DNA of 64,000 nucleotides from Christensenella sp. UBA2853 (GTDB lineage Bacteria > Bacillota > Clostridia > Christensenellales > Aristaeellaceae), in the NCBI GenBank assembly GCA_002350845.1, contig DEFL01000021.1:20440-84439 (forward strand), given 5' to 3'. How positions within the stretch are numbered: position 1 is the stretch's first letter; each line of letters begins with the position of its first letter. Shown here in pieces: positions 25,095-33,416 of this stretch. Position numbers and translations under genes: made by a program. The notes beneath the pieces are model-generated. The model was given only the letters and a program-made list of their open reading frames with translations. It had not been told where the DNA came from and did not search any database.

Positions 25095-26861
25095 ATGAGA
25101 AAGATCAGACAATGGTACATGGTGCTGCTTATCTTCCTTGTTTTCTGGCCGTGCCGTCAGGGCATGGCCGCTGAAATCAGCATCGATCCGCTGTCCGGGG
25201 TCATCCGACCCGGGCAGGCTGTTTTGATTTCATTTCATGTGCCGGAGGAAGGGACAGCTGACCTGATTCTCCGGGGAGAAGACGGACAGACGGTTTCCGT
25301 GGTTGCGACGGATCTGAAAGTAAAAGCCGGCATCAACGGCGTCTGGTGGAACGGCACCTACAACGGTTTTCCCGCGCCGGAGGGCGAAAATGTGCTGGTG
25401 CTCACCCAGAGTGGGCTGAGCGCCGAAACGCCGGTCACGATCGGGCCGGTGGTTCCTCTGATTCTGAGCGTGCAGACAGAAGGCACAGAGCTTTCTCCTG
25501 GCGCTCCACTGAATATCGAAGTCAATGTGAGCTGTGCGGGTACGCTGACACTGATGACCGGCGGGCATGATGGCATGGCACCGGTGCTGAAAAAGGAAGT
25601 TGTCAGGGGCCCGCAGAAGATCACCTGGGCCGGGGAGAACGCCCGGGACGGCGTGTGGAATCTGTTTCTGGTTCTGACCGACCACGAAGGTCTGAGCACG
25701 GAGACAGAGGGCCCCAGTGTGACGGTTACAGGCTTTGACGCACACGCGCTTGTGCGGGCGGCCGCGGATCAGAGCCAGTACACACCGAGTTACGGCAGCC
25801 CGTATGCGGGACAGGACAGCGAACTGAACTACTGGACCACGCCCATGGACATCACAGATGAGGAGACCATCTGGAAGATGCTCATGACGCCTGTGACGGT
25901 GGTGGATACCGGAAAAAAGAATGCACAGAAATCGCAGGTCCTCATCCGCGCCGAGCCGAGCGAGGATGCCGGCAGCGTGGGGGTTGTCACCTGTGTGACG
26001 CAGGGTGTGCATGTCCTGGAGACCCTCGACAACGGATGGTCCCTGATTGAATGTTATTCCTCGTCCTTCCATGACAGCAAAATCAAGGCATGGAATCTGC
26101 TGGTGCAGGGGTATGTGCAGACAGAACTCCTGAAAACTGTGCAGCCGGATCCGGAGATTGCGCTGATTGTAGACAAACTGACCCAGCGCCTGTATATTTT
26201 TAAGGACGGCGCGCTGTTTTCCACCCTGCTGGTCTCCACCGGGCGCGCGAATGCGCGGCAGCCCTACAACGAGACGCGCAGCGGTGAGTTCCTGCTTCAG
26301 CTCCCGGCCGTCGGGGAATTCCGCTCGGATAATCTGTACTGTTCCATGGGCATCCGCTTCAACAACGGTGACCTGATCCATGAAGTGCCGCACATGAAAA
26401 ATGCCGACGGCACGAAGAATTATTCCACCACGGAATACAAACTCGGCACGCGCGGCAGCCACGGGTGCATCCGCGTGCAGAGAAAGAGAACGCCGGAAGG
26501 CACCAACATGAAGTGGATCTGGAACAACAAGAAGGACAACATGAAAATCGTGATCTGGGAGGACTGGCAGGGCCGGCAGTACAGTTATCCCGCAGATGAT
26601 ACGCCGCTGTATTACAACCCGAAGCATGGCAAGTATTATCATACAAACGAGACGTGCTATTCTGCCGAGGATGTCATCTTCAGTCCGTTCACCTACGGCG
26701 AGCTGGAGACAGAACCGTTTGCCTCTCTGGAGGCGTGCACGTACTGCTCTGCACCGCTGCGCAAAGCGGAGATCGATCAGATCAACGAACTGCATGCGCC
26801 GGGCGGGGACCATGATCCGGTTCTGACCCAAGCGCGGGAAAAGCAGCCGGCAATCCAGTAA
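25095..26861 (+). CDS. Secreted L,D-transpeptidase (YkuD domain)
   Basis: A 588-aa exported enzyme that probably makes 3-3 peptidoglycan crosslinks or attaches proteins to the wall. The signal peptide ends at Gly-Met-Ala-Ala. Two Ig-like segments follow (the first with an FlgD-type Tyr-Asn-Gly-x-x-Ala-Pro-Glu-Gly). An SH3-like segment (Val-Leu-Ile-Arg-Ala-Glu-Pro) comes before the YkuD domain at ~350-485, with catalytic H456 and C458 in Gly-Ser-His-Gly-Cys-Ile-Arg. The C-terminal ~80 residues carry His-x4-Cys and Cys-x-x-Cys (Tyr-Tyr-His-Thr-Asn-Glu-Thr-Cys; Cys-Thr-Tyr-Cys), which resembles a small metal-binding motif. It follows the HAD gene by 31 nt; the CvpA gene begins 15 nt after its stop. 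Confidence 0.93.
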   Translation: MRKIRQWYMVLLIFLVFWPCRQGMAAEISIDPLSGVIRPGQAVLISFHVPEEGTADLILRGEDGQTVSVVATDLKVKAGINGVWWNGTYNGFPAPEGENVLVLTQSGLSAETPVTIGPVVPLILSVQTEGTELSPGAPLNIEVNVSCAGTLTLMTGGHDGMAPVLKKEVVRGPQKITWAGENARDGVWNLFLVLTDHEGLSTETEGPSVTVTGFDAHALVRAAADQSQYTPSYGSPYAGQDSELNYWTTPMDITDEETIWKMLMTPVTVVDTGKKNAQKSQVLIRAEPSEDAGSVGVVTCVTQGVHVLETLDNGWSLIECYSSSFHDSKIKAWNLLVQGYVQTELLKTVQPDPEIALIVDKLTQRLYIFKDGALFSTLLVSTGRANARQPYNETRSGEFLLQLPAVGEFRSDNLYCSMGIRFNNGDLIHEVPHMKNADGTKNYSTTEYKLGTRGSHGCIRVQRKRTPEGTNMKWIWNNKKDNMKIVIWEDWQGRQYSYPADDTPLYYNPKHGKYYHTNETCYSAEDVIFSPFTYGELETEPFASLEACTYCSAPLRKAEIDQINELHAPGGDHDPVLTQAREKQPAIQ

Positions 26862-26876
26862 TGATCGGAGGAGTCC

Positions 26877-27578
26877 ATGAATATTGTGGATTATGTGATC
26901 CTGGGGATTCTCGGGGTCAGTGTGCTTTTCGGATTTTACAGAGGGTTTATCGCCTCGGTGCTCAATACAGGCGGCTGCCTGATTTCCGTGGTGGGATCCT
27001 TCATGCTCTATCCGAAACTGACGGAGTATATTGCGAACAATCCGGAACTGCAGAGAACGCTTCTGACCTATACGGATGCCTCCAGCCGGATCGGCGACCT
27101 GGCCACTTCGATCATGAACGTGGGCAGCATGACCGCGCAGTCCATTGCGGACGTGGTCGAAAAGGCGGGCCTGCCCGAGTCCATCTCCAATGTGCTCAGG
27201 AACAACCTGTCCAGTCAGGTCTACGGGGCATCGGAGAGCGTATCGAGCTATGTGAGCCAGACAGTCATGAGCGCGAGCACCAATATTCTGTGCTACATTG
27301 TCTGCTTTGTGGCCCTCTACCTTGTGATTTCCCTGGCGCTCAGCGCGATCCGCGCCATTTTCCGTCTGCCGGTCCTCAAGCAGCTCGACGGCCTTGTGGG
27401 CGGGGTATTCGGACTCCTGCGCGGTATGATTCTGGTCTTTGTGCTCTTTGCACTGCTGCCGCTGGTGCAGACCATTGTTCCCCTGGATACCGTCAATGAT
27501 GTGGTGCAGGTCTCAAAACTCGCGCCGCTGTTCAATAACGGGGCCCTGGTGACGGCCATCATGAACGGCCATATGTAA
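26877..27578 (+). CDS. CvpA family membrane protein
   Basis: A 233-aa inner-membrane protein of the CvpA family. It has an N-terminal helix with Asp-Tyr-Val-Ile-Leu-Gly and Gly-Phe-Tyr-Arg-Gly-Phe, an outside-facing middle region of ~100 residues, and two further C-terminal helices around Gly-Leu-Val-Gly-Gly-Val-Phe-Gly-Leu-Leu-Arg-Gly. The family is tied to colicin V production and envelope homeostasis in enterobacteria; its biochemical role is unclear. GGAGGAG lies 6 nt before the ATG. It is the last gene of the operon, ended by the hairpin at 27593-27626. Confidence 0.85.
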   Translation: MNIVDYVILGILGVSVLFGFYRGFIASVLNTGGCLISVVGSFMLYPKLTEYIANNPELQRTLLTYTDASSRIGDLATSIMNVGSMTAQSIADVVEKAGLPESISNVLRNNLSSQVYGASESVSSYVSQTVMSASTNILCYIVCFVALYLVISLALSAIRAIFRLPVLKQLDGLVGGVFGLLRGMILVFVLFALLPLVQTIVPLDTVNDVVQVSKLAPLFNNGALVTAIMNGHM

Positions 27579-27592
27579 ACGACCTTTCCTGT

Positions 27593-27626
27593 GCAGCATT
27601 CAGCGTGATCTGAATGCTGCTTTTTT
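27593..27626 (+). terminator. Terminator of the hydroxyacid dehydrogenase-to-cvpA operon
   Basis: A perfect 11-bp stem (GCAGCATTCAG / CTGAATGCTGC) with a 6-nt loop is followed by six T. Confidence 0.92.
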
Positions 27627-27661
27627 CTGCCTGGCAGCAGGGAACAATTGGAGGAAAAGAC

Positions 27662-27690
27662 TTGCCGAAATACGCAGAAAAGAATATGCT
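27662..27690 (+). promoter_or_regulatory. Promoter of the flavodoxin-like/GH53 pair
   Basis: TTGCCG, 17 nt and TATGCT lie 37 bp before the start at 27727. Confidence 0.5.
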
Positions 27691-27726
27691 GAGAACAGTC
27701 ATTCTGATCTGATTGGAGGAAAGAAC

Positions 27727-28308
27727 ATGAAAGTCATCCTGATCAATGGAAGCCGCAGAGAAAAGGGCTGCACCCGGACCGCGCTGGAGGAAATCGCGCG
27801 CGAACTGGAAGCCTGCGGCGTGGAAAGCGAACTGATCTTCATCGGAAACCGGGCTGTCAACGGAAAGATCAATGAGGCCGTGAAGGAAGTCGGGGAAAAG
27901 ATGCGCGAGGCGGACGGCCTCATCATCGGGTCTCCGGTGTACTATGCTTCCCCCACCGGGGAAGTGATTGCCTTCCTGGACCGGCTGTTCTGGGATTATG
28001 GTTCCGAGATGGCCTATAAGCCCGGGGCTGCGGTGGTTTCCGCACGCCGCGGCGGTACAACGGCATCCTTTGATGTGCTCAACAAGTACTTCACCATCTC
28101 GCAGATGCCGGTGGTTTCTTCCCAGTACTGGAACATGGTGCACGGAAATACGCCCGCTGAAGTACAGCAGGATGCGGAAGGCCTGCAGACCATGCGCACG
28201 CTGGCCAGAAATATGGCCTGGCTCCTTGAGTGCATTCAGGCAGGCAGGGAAAAGGGCGTGCAGATGCCTCTCAGGGAAGAGCGCGTGGGCACCAACTTCA
28301 TCCGCTGA
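27727..28308 (+). CDS. Flavodoxin-fold NAD(P)H-dependent FMN oxidoreductase
   Basis: A 193-aa cytosolic protein of the NADPH-dependent FMN reductase / iron-sulfur flavoprotein-like group. The FMN phosphate loop is Ile-Asn-Gly-Ser-Arg-Arg-Glu-Lys-Gly-Cys-Thr-x-x-Ala near the N-terminus. The second FMN contact is Gly-Ser-Pro-Val-Tyr-Tyr-Ala-Ser-Pro. The Cys-x-x-Cys-x-x-Cys cluster found in iron-sulfur members is absent. It probably reduces flavin or quinone-like substrates. GGAGG lies 8 nt before the ATG. It stands 20 nt before the GH53 gene, with which it may be co-transcribed, though no functional link is obvious. Confidence 0.88.
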   Translation: MKVILINGSRREKGCTRTALEEIARELEACGVESELIFIGNRAVNGKINEAVKEVGEKMREADGLIIGSPVYYASPTGEVIAFLDRLFWDYGSEMAYKPGAAVVSARRGGTTASFDVLNKYFTISQMPVVSSQYWNMVHGNTPAEVQQDAEGLQTMRTLARNMAWLLECIQAGREKGVQMPLREERVGTNFIR

Positions 28309-28328
28309 GAGAAGGAGCAAAAGAGAAT

Positions 28329-30239
28329 ATGCGAACAATAGCAGGGATTCTTTTACTGGTGATGCTTTTCCTGTGCACCGGAGCACAGGCGTCAGACCTC
28401 TATGTCCGGAAGGCGGAACATCTTCCGGAGGACTTTTTTCTGGGTATGGATGTATCGTCGGTTCTGTCCCTGGAGGCTTCCGGCGTCCGCTACAGGGATA
28501 CGGACGGCACGGAAAAGGATCTGTTTGCACTGCTGAGCGAAAACGGCGTGAACCTGATCCGCGTCCGGGTCTGGAATGATCCCTTTGACAGTGACGGGAA
28601 CGGCTACGGCGGCGGAAACAACAATATTGAGGCGGCTGTGGAGATCGGCAGACGGGCCGCCGCGTACGGCCTGCCGCTGCTGGTGGATTTTCACTATTCT
28701 GACTTCTGGGCGGATCCCTCCAAACAACAGACGCCGAAGGCCTGGGAGGGCATGGATATCAAAGCCAAGGCGGAAGCGCTGTATACCTATACAGCGGACT
28801 GCCTGAGCCGCCTGAAGGCGGAGGGCATCCGGGTCAGCATGGTGCAGCTGGGCAATGAGACGAACGGCAGGATGTGCGGCGAGCGGATCTGGATGAATAT
28901 TGTGCACCATCTCATGAAGGCGGGAAGCCGGGCAGTGCGGGAAGTATACCCGGACGCGCTGGTGGCGGTGCATTTCACCAATCCCGAGAGTGCCGATACC
29001 ATGCTGAATTACGCTTCCAAGCTGGCGTACTATGACCTGGACTATGATGTGTTCGGGACGAGCTATTATCCCTACTGGCACGGCACGCTCGACAATCTCA
29101 GACAGGTGCTTGGCGAGATTGCCGAAACGTACGGGAAGAAGGTCATGGTCATGGAGACCAGCTATGCCTATACGCTGGAGGATGGTGATTTTTCCGGGAA
29201 CACCATCGGCGAGGGCGGAGGCTACGAGAAGTACTGGCCGGTGACCGTGCAGGGACAGTCCAATGCACTGCAGGATGTGGTCCGCACTGTGCAGGAGGCG
29301 GGCGGCATCGGGGTGTGCTGGTGGGAAGGCGCATGGATTCCCGTGGGCACGGAGAGCTTTGAGGAAAACAGCCGCCTGTGGGAAACCTATGGCTCCGGAT
29401 GGGCATCGAGCTATGCGGGATCGTATGATCCGGCTGATGCCGGCAAATACTACGGCGGATGTGCGTGCGAGAATCAGGCCATGTTTGATTTTGAAGGCAG
29501 GGCGCTGCCCTCCCTGGCCACCTTCCGTCTTCTCCGGACAGGCCAGGAAGTGGAAGTCCGGCCGGATGCCATTGACGATCCGGTGCTGACCTGTGACCTG
29601 GCCGGGGAAATTGTGCTGCCGGAGACGGTGTCCGCCGTGATGAACGACGGAAGCCGGATCGAACTCCCGGTCACCTGGGAAGCGGTCGACACCGCCGCCA
29701 TGAAGGCCTCGGGCCCTGCGGAATACACGGTGCAGGGGGTGGCTGAGGGCATGCCGGCCACACTGCTTATCCGCATGGTCAACTTCAACTATCTCATCAA
29801 TGGAGATTTTGAAGGCGAAGACACGGGCGAATGGGTGACGGACAATTTCGGGGGAACGGAACAGCTGTATATCGAGGAAAAGAAATCCGATTCCCTCGAT
29901 GGCACGAAACACTATCACTTCTACAGCGCGGCAAAGGATCAGGTCGGCTTCCGGCTCGAACAGACCGTGGATAACCTGCCGGCTGGCACGTATCGCTTTG
30001 ATGTCTCCATCATGGGCGGCGACGCAGGGGACTATGAAAGCTATGCCTATATCAAAAAGGGCGATGAAGTCAGCGCCGAGTGCGGGCTGCAGATCACCGC
30101 GTGGAACGCATGGCATGAAGGTGCCTGCGAAACCGAGGTGGAGGAAGGCGGCAGCCTGACCGTCGGCGTGTATGTCCGCTGCGGCGGTGCCGGCGCATGG
30201 GGCAAGATTGATGGGGCGACCCTGACCCGGGTCCGGTAA
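28329..30239 (+). CDS. Secreted arabinogalactan endo-beta-1,4-galactanase, GH53
   Basis: A 636-aa exported enzyme cutting beta-1,4-galactan (type I arabinogalactan, a pectin side chain). The signal peptide ends near Ala-Gln-Ala. The GH53 barrel (residues ~30-385) carries the acid/base E177 in Leu-Gly-Asn-Glu-Thr-Asn-Gly and nucleophile E276 in Met-Glu-Thr-Ser-Tyr. A bacterial Ig-like segment follows (Leu-Pro-Glu-Thr-Val ... Val-Thr-Trp). The last ~140 residues look like a carbohydrate-binding beta-sandwich (Asn-Gly-Asp-Phe-Glu, Trp-Val-Thr-Asp), possibly CBM61-like as in other GH53 enzymes. The start at 28329 has AAGGAG upstream. Products would suit the GH35-like beta-galactosidase at 375. 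No wall anchor is seen. Confidence 0.92.
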   Translation: MRTIAGILLLVMLFLCTGAQASDLYVRKAEHLPEDFFLGMDVSSVLSLEASGVRYRDTDGTEKDLFALLSENGVNLIRVRVWNDPFDSDGNGYGGGNNNIEAAVEIGRRAAAYGLPLLVDFHYSDFWADPSKQQTPKAWEGMDIKAKAEALYTYTADCLSRLKAEGIRVSMVQLGNETNGRMCGERIWMNIVHHLMKAGSRAVREVYPDALVAVHFTNPESADTMLNYASKLAYYDLDYDVFGTSYYPYWHGTLDNLRQVLGEIAETYGKKVMVMETSYAYTLEDGDFSGNTIGEGGGYEKYWPVTVQGQSNALQDVVRTVQEAGGIGVCWWEGAWIPVGTESFEENSRLWETYGSGWASSYAGSYDPADAGKYYGGCACENQAMFDFEGRALPSLATFRLLRTGQEVEVRPDAIDDPVLTCDLAGEIVLPETVSAVMNDGSRIELPVTWEAVDTAAMKASGPAEYTVQGVAEGMPATLLIRMVNFNYLINGDFEGEDTGEWVTDNFGGTEQLYIEEKKSDSLDGTKHYHFYSAAKDQVGFRLEQTVDNLPAGTYRFDVSIMGGDAGDYESYAYIKKGDEVSAECGLQITAWNAWHEGACETEVEEGGSLTVGVYVRCGGAGAWGKIDGATLTRVR

Positions 30240-30251
30240 CAGAACAGAAAA

Positions 30252-30298
30252 AGACGCGGAGGTTTCGTGGAAAATCACGGATCTCTGCGTCTCTTTTT
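30252..30298 (+). terminator. Terminator of the GH53 gene
   Basis: A compound stem (AGACGC..GAG / CTC..GCGTCT with an inner CGTG-n6-CACG) is followed by CTTTTT. It lies between converging genes, so it may also slow transcripts of the TldE-like gene from the other side. Confidence 0.85.
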
Positions 30299-30313
30299 GT
30301 GTCTTCGGGCGTA

Positions 30314-31582
30314 TCAGGCCGGGTCAATGCCGGTGATATGCATGGTTTCGAGCCGGGTCACGGAGGGGATCAGACAGGTATCGTACTGGCGGGTCTCCTT
30401 TGAGAAACTCAGCGGGGTTTCCCGCATATTGCCTGAGACGGAACCGCCGGAGACAATGGTGGTCCGGTCACCCTCGTGCCAGTAGCCCAGGCGGATTTCA
30501 CCGGCGATATCCCCGGTCATGGAATTCACCTGGAAATCAGAGAATTCAACCACTTCCAGATAATTGCCGGTGCGCAGCGCGTCCGCGTCCTGCGTTCCAC
30601 CGGAAACGCGGAAGTTCTCCGCAATAAAGGCATCCTTCAGTCCGAGGTACCCGGCGTACTGTTCACTGCCCCAGAAAGCGCGGGCGGTACCGTTTTCGAT
30701 GAGCAGAAGGTCGCGCACCGGCGCACCCTCGGGGTCAAAGGCATGATTGCCGGAGGAATTGGGCAGCGTGCGCACGGCCTCAAGGGTCAGATTCGCGTCG
30801 CAGACCTTCTGCCCGATCTCCCAGTCGGACAGGCGGCGGTATTTCATGGCAGCGCCCATGCGCTCGGCAAAATAGCGGTAGACATCGACGGCAGCTGACG
30901 TGGAGAGAATGACAGGGGCCGTGGAGAGGGGCGGCGTGGGCACGGTATGCAGGCGGTCGCGTCCAAAGCGCAGGGTGTCCGTCAGATCCCGGATCAGGTC
31001 GTCTTTGCTGCAGGTGCCGGACGTATAGGCACGGTAGAGCTCGATTTCATGCTCCTCCGCGCGGGCATTGACGACGACTTCAATCATGCTGTCAGGCGAG
31101 GTCTCGGTCAGGTCAATGCCGTTGGAATTCATGAAATGACGTGTCCTGAGATGGACGAAAATCTCATAGGAATTGATGCTTTCCCCGGCCGTTTCCGGGA
31201 TCTGCTGCATGGCTTCCATGAAATCCCGGGCCATGGAAGAGATATCCGGAAGATCGAGCTGCAGCGGCTCGACCGGCCGGGGCTCATTGAGCGTGTAAAC
31301 CGGGTTGCGGACCAGGGAGGCCTGGAAGAGCAGACGGGAGAGGAGCTCCCTGGTTTCTTCTTCTGTAGCGCTCTCGTGGATTTCGCTGGAGGCGGAGCCG
31401 AGGAAGGCCCCGTCTTCACTTTTCTTATAGACCCTGACGCTGGTGTGCGTGACATTCCGGACGCGGTGCTGGTCAAGGGCATGGCGGATGAAATAGAATT
31501 CCCAGCCTTCGGTGCGGGTTTCTGTGAGTTCCCAGGCATCCGCGCCGGAGGTTCTGAGGAGAGAAAGCAGATACGGCGTCAT
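30314..31582 (-). CDS. TldE/PmbA-like subunit of a TldD/TldE-type metalloprotease
   Basis: A 422-aa cytosolic protein of the TldD/PmbA family, the non-metal partner subunit in TldD/TldE complexes, which degrade unfolded peptides and mature some ribosomally made peptides. The family's features are visible: Asn-Ser-Asn-Gly-Ile-Asp near the middle, the C-terminal Gly-Asn-Tyr-x-x-Val, and Gly-Asp-Ile-x-Gly-Glu-Ile-Arg-Leu-Gly. The His-Glu-x-x-x-His motif of TldD is lacking, as expected for TldE. It starts 29 nt downstream of the tldD stop on the same strand, so they form an operon with tldD first. Confidence 0.85.
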   Translation of the reverse strand: MTPYLLSLLRTSGADAWELTETRTEGWEFYFIRHALDQHRVRNVTHTSVRVYKKSEDGAFLGSASSEIHESATEEETRELLSRLLFQASLVRNPVYTLNEPRPVEPLQLDLPDISSMARDFMEAMQQIPETAGESINSYEIFVHLRTRHFMNSNGIDLTETSPDSMIEVVVNARAEEHEIELYRAYTSGTCSKDDLIRDLTDTLRFGRDRLHTVPTPPLSTAPVILSTSAAVDVYRYFAERMGAAMKYRRLSDWEIGQKVCDANLTLEAVRTLPNSSGNHAFDPEGAPVRDLLLIENGTARAFWGSEQYAGYLGLKDAFIAENFRVSGGTQDADALRTGNYLEVVEFSDFQVNSMTGDIAGEIRLGYWHEGDRTTIVSGGSVSGNMRETPLSFSKETRQYDTCLIPSVTRLETMHITGIDPA

Positions 31583-31611
31583 ATGAAAACCTCCAAATGA
31601 AGTGATGCTGT

Positions 31612-33045
31612 TTAACCGAGGCGCGCACGGGTCTTCAGGCAGGGACCGCCGTCGGCGACCTTAACCCATTCCTTGTAGCCTTTCCCGCAGCCGCCGCTTC
31701 CGAACACCTCGCGGTCGGAGGAAAGCATGGAGACAGAGCCGAGCAGGTCCGGGACATAGCCGGTCATGATCAGCGGGGAGACCACACGGCCGGTCAGGCG
31801 GCCGTCGACAATCTCATATCCGCGCTCCACGATGCACTGAATGCCCCAGTGCTTGGGGTCTTCCATGCCGCTCTGCATGCCGCGCAGAAGATAGCCGTGG
31901 GAAACGGACCGGATCATCTCTTCAAGGGAGGAGGTGCCCGAGTCAAAGAGCGTGTTGGTCATGCGGGTATATACCTTGTGTTCAAAGTTCTGGCGCTTGC
32001 CGTTGCCGGTGGGCTGTGTGCCCAGGCGCAGGGCGGACAGGGCGTCACAGATGCCGGTGCGCAGGATGCCGTGGTCAATCTCTGTGACATCGCCGGCCAG
32101 GGTGCCTTCATCGTCGAAGGCGTAACTGGTGACATTCACGGCGCACTTTGCGCCTTCATGCATGGTGACCAGGTCAGATCCCACGCGCTTCCCGATGTAA
32201 CTGCTGCCCAGCGCGCGGTGCTTGACAAACATATCCATTTCCACCCCGTGGCCGAAAGCCTCATGGGCGATGAGGCCGGTGACTTCGGGGGAGGTGATGA
32301 CGTCATATTCGCCGGGAACAATGCGCTCGGCGCGAAGGAGGTCATGAATGATTTCCAGGCTTTCATCCAGCTTGCCCTCCAGCGCGGCAAAGATTTCCGG
32401 GCCCTCGCGTCCGGCGACGGAAACGTGGGTGTATACATTTTTCCCTTCATGGAAGGCAATGGGCACGATGGAGCCCTCGGAATAGACATAGCTCTGGCGC
32501 AGATCCCGGTGGGCGCTCAGGAACATCTTGCTGATGTGCGTGGACTGTGCAGTCACCTGACACTCAATGAGATGCTCTCCCTTTTCCATGGCGAGATCGG
32601 AGAGACGGGAAAAGCGCTCGATCAGGGCCTCCTGATCCGTGGTTTCCGGGAGCTCCTGGACCGGGAATTCCGTGAACAGATCACAGGGCTCGTCAGGCAG
32701 CGCAGGGGTTGCGTAGGGCCTGGTCCCGGTGAGGGAAAGCAGCTCGCGCTGGGCGCGGAAGGCGGCCATGGCGTCCTGGGCAATCTGCTCGGGGTGCTCG
32801 GGATCAAAATGGTTGAAAGCGTATTCACCATAGAGTCCGTCCCGGCAGACGCGGATCACGCAGCCGCGCTCAGTGGTCATGGTGCTGTTGGTGACGGCTT
32901 TACTGCGCTGGCCGATGGCAATGCGCCAGCCGACAGAGTCTGTGGAAAGAATACTGACATAGTCAAAGGAGGCCCCCAGAAGCGAGATGACCTGCTTCAT
33001 ACACGGAGCAATGGACTGCAGATACGATGAAAATGGGGCGTTCAT
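31612..33045 (-). CDS. tldD: TldD-like metalloprotease subunit
   Basis: A 477-aa cytosolic zinc protease subunit of the TldD family. The metal motif His-Glu-Ala-Phe-Gly-His is intact (Gly-Leu-Ile-Ala-His-Glu-Ala-Phe-Gly-His-Gly-Val-Glu-Met-Asp). The C-terminal Gly-Gly-Cys-Gly-Lys-Gly supplies the conserved cysteine. The start at 33045 has AAGGAAGG upstream and a promoter at 33091-33119; upstream extensions of the frame run through the promoter and are rejected. No peptide-precursor gene that would suggest a maturation substrate is seen nearby. Confidence 0.88.
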   Translation of the reverse strand: MNAPFSSYLQSIAPCMKQVISLLGASFDYVSILSTDSVGWRIAIGQRSKAVTNSTMTTERGCVIRVCRDGLYGEYAFNHFDPEHPEQIAQDAMAAFRAQRELLSLTGTRPYATPALPDEPCDLFTEFPVQELPETTDQEALIERFSRLSDLAMEKGEHLIECQVTAQSTHISKMFLSAHRDLRQSYVYSEGSIVPIAFHEGKNVYTHVSVAGREGPEIFAALEGKLDESLEIIHDLLRAERIVPGEYDVITSPEVTGLIAHEAFGHGVEMDMFVKHRALGSSYIGKRVGSDLVTMHEGAKCAVNVTSYAFDDEGTLAGDVTEIDHGILRTGICDALSALRLGTQPTGNGKRQNFEHKVYTRMTNTLFDSGTSSLEEMIRSVSHGYLLRGMQSGMEDPKHWGIQCIVERGYEIVDGRLTGRVVSPLIMTGYVPDLLGSVSMLSSDREVFGSGGCGKGYKEWVKVADGGPCLKTRARLG

Positions 33046-33090
33046 AGCACATTCCTTCCTTTGGGTCGATATCATGGGATGATGGCTTAA

Positions 33091-33119
33091 AGAATACATG
33101 GTTCTGAGCGGATTGGCAA
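33091..33119 (-). promoter_or_regulatory. Promoter of tldD/tldE
   Basis: On the minus strand TTGCCA, 17 nt and TATTCT lie about 45 bp before the start. The -35 box is directly abutted by the 34-bp tandem repeat. Confidence 0.55.
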
Positions 33120-33187
33120 GGAAAAAACGCAGGAAAAAGGCCGTGAATCCATCGGAAAAAACGCAGGAAAAAGGCCGTGAATCCATC
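33120..33187. repeat. Perfect 34-bp tandem duplication
   Basis: Two identical 34-bp copies, each with A-rich blocks around ACGCAGG and then GCCGTGAATCCATC, stand head to tail between the tldD promoter and the SH3 gene. The gap 33046-33416 (371 bp) holds this repeat and the tldD promoter. I see no gene in it and no convincing plus-strand promoter. Confidence 0.95.
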
Positions 33188-33416
33188 GGAAACAGCCAGT
33201 CGTCATCGCCTCGGTGCTGAAACGGGTGAGGTTCTGCGGCACACCGGAAAGAAAGACAGATGCCGGCCTTTTCAAAAAATACAAAAAAAACGGACAGGGC
33301 ACTGCCAGACATCCAAACCAGGCGTATCAAAGAGTGCCAGGCGGAAAACGCCGGGCCCAATAAGAAAAAAAGACCTGCAGAGCAGGCTGAAGAATTTGAA
33401 AGGAAGTTTACACATT

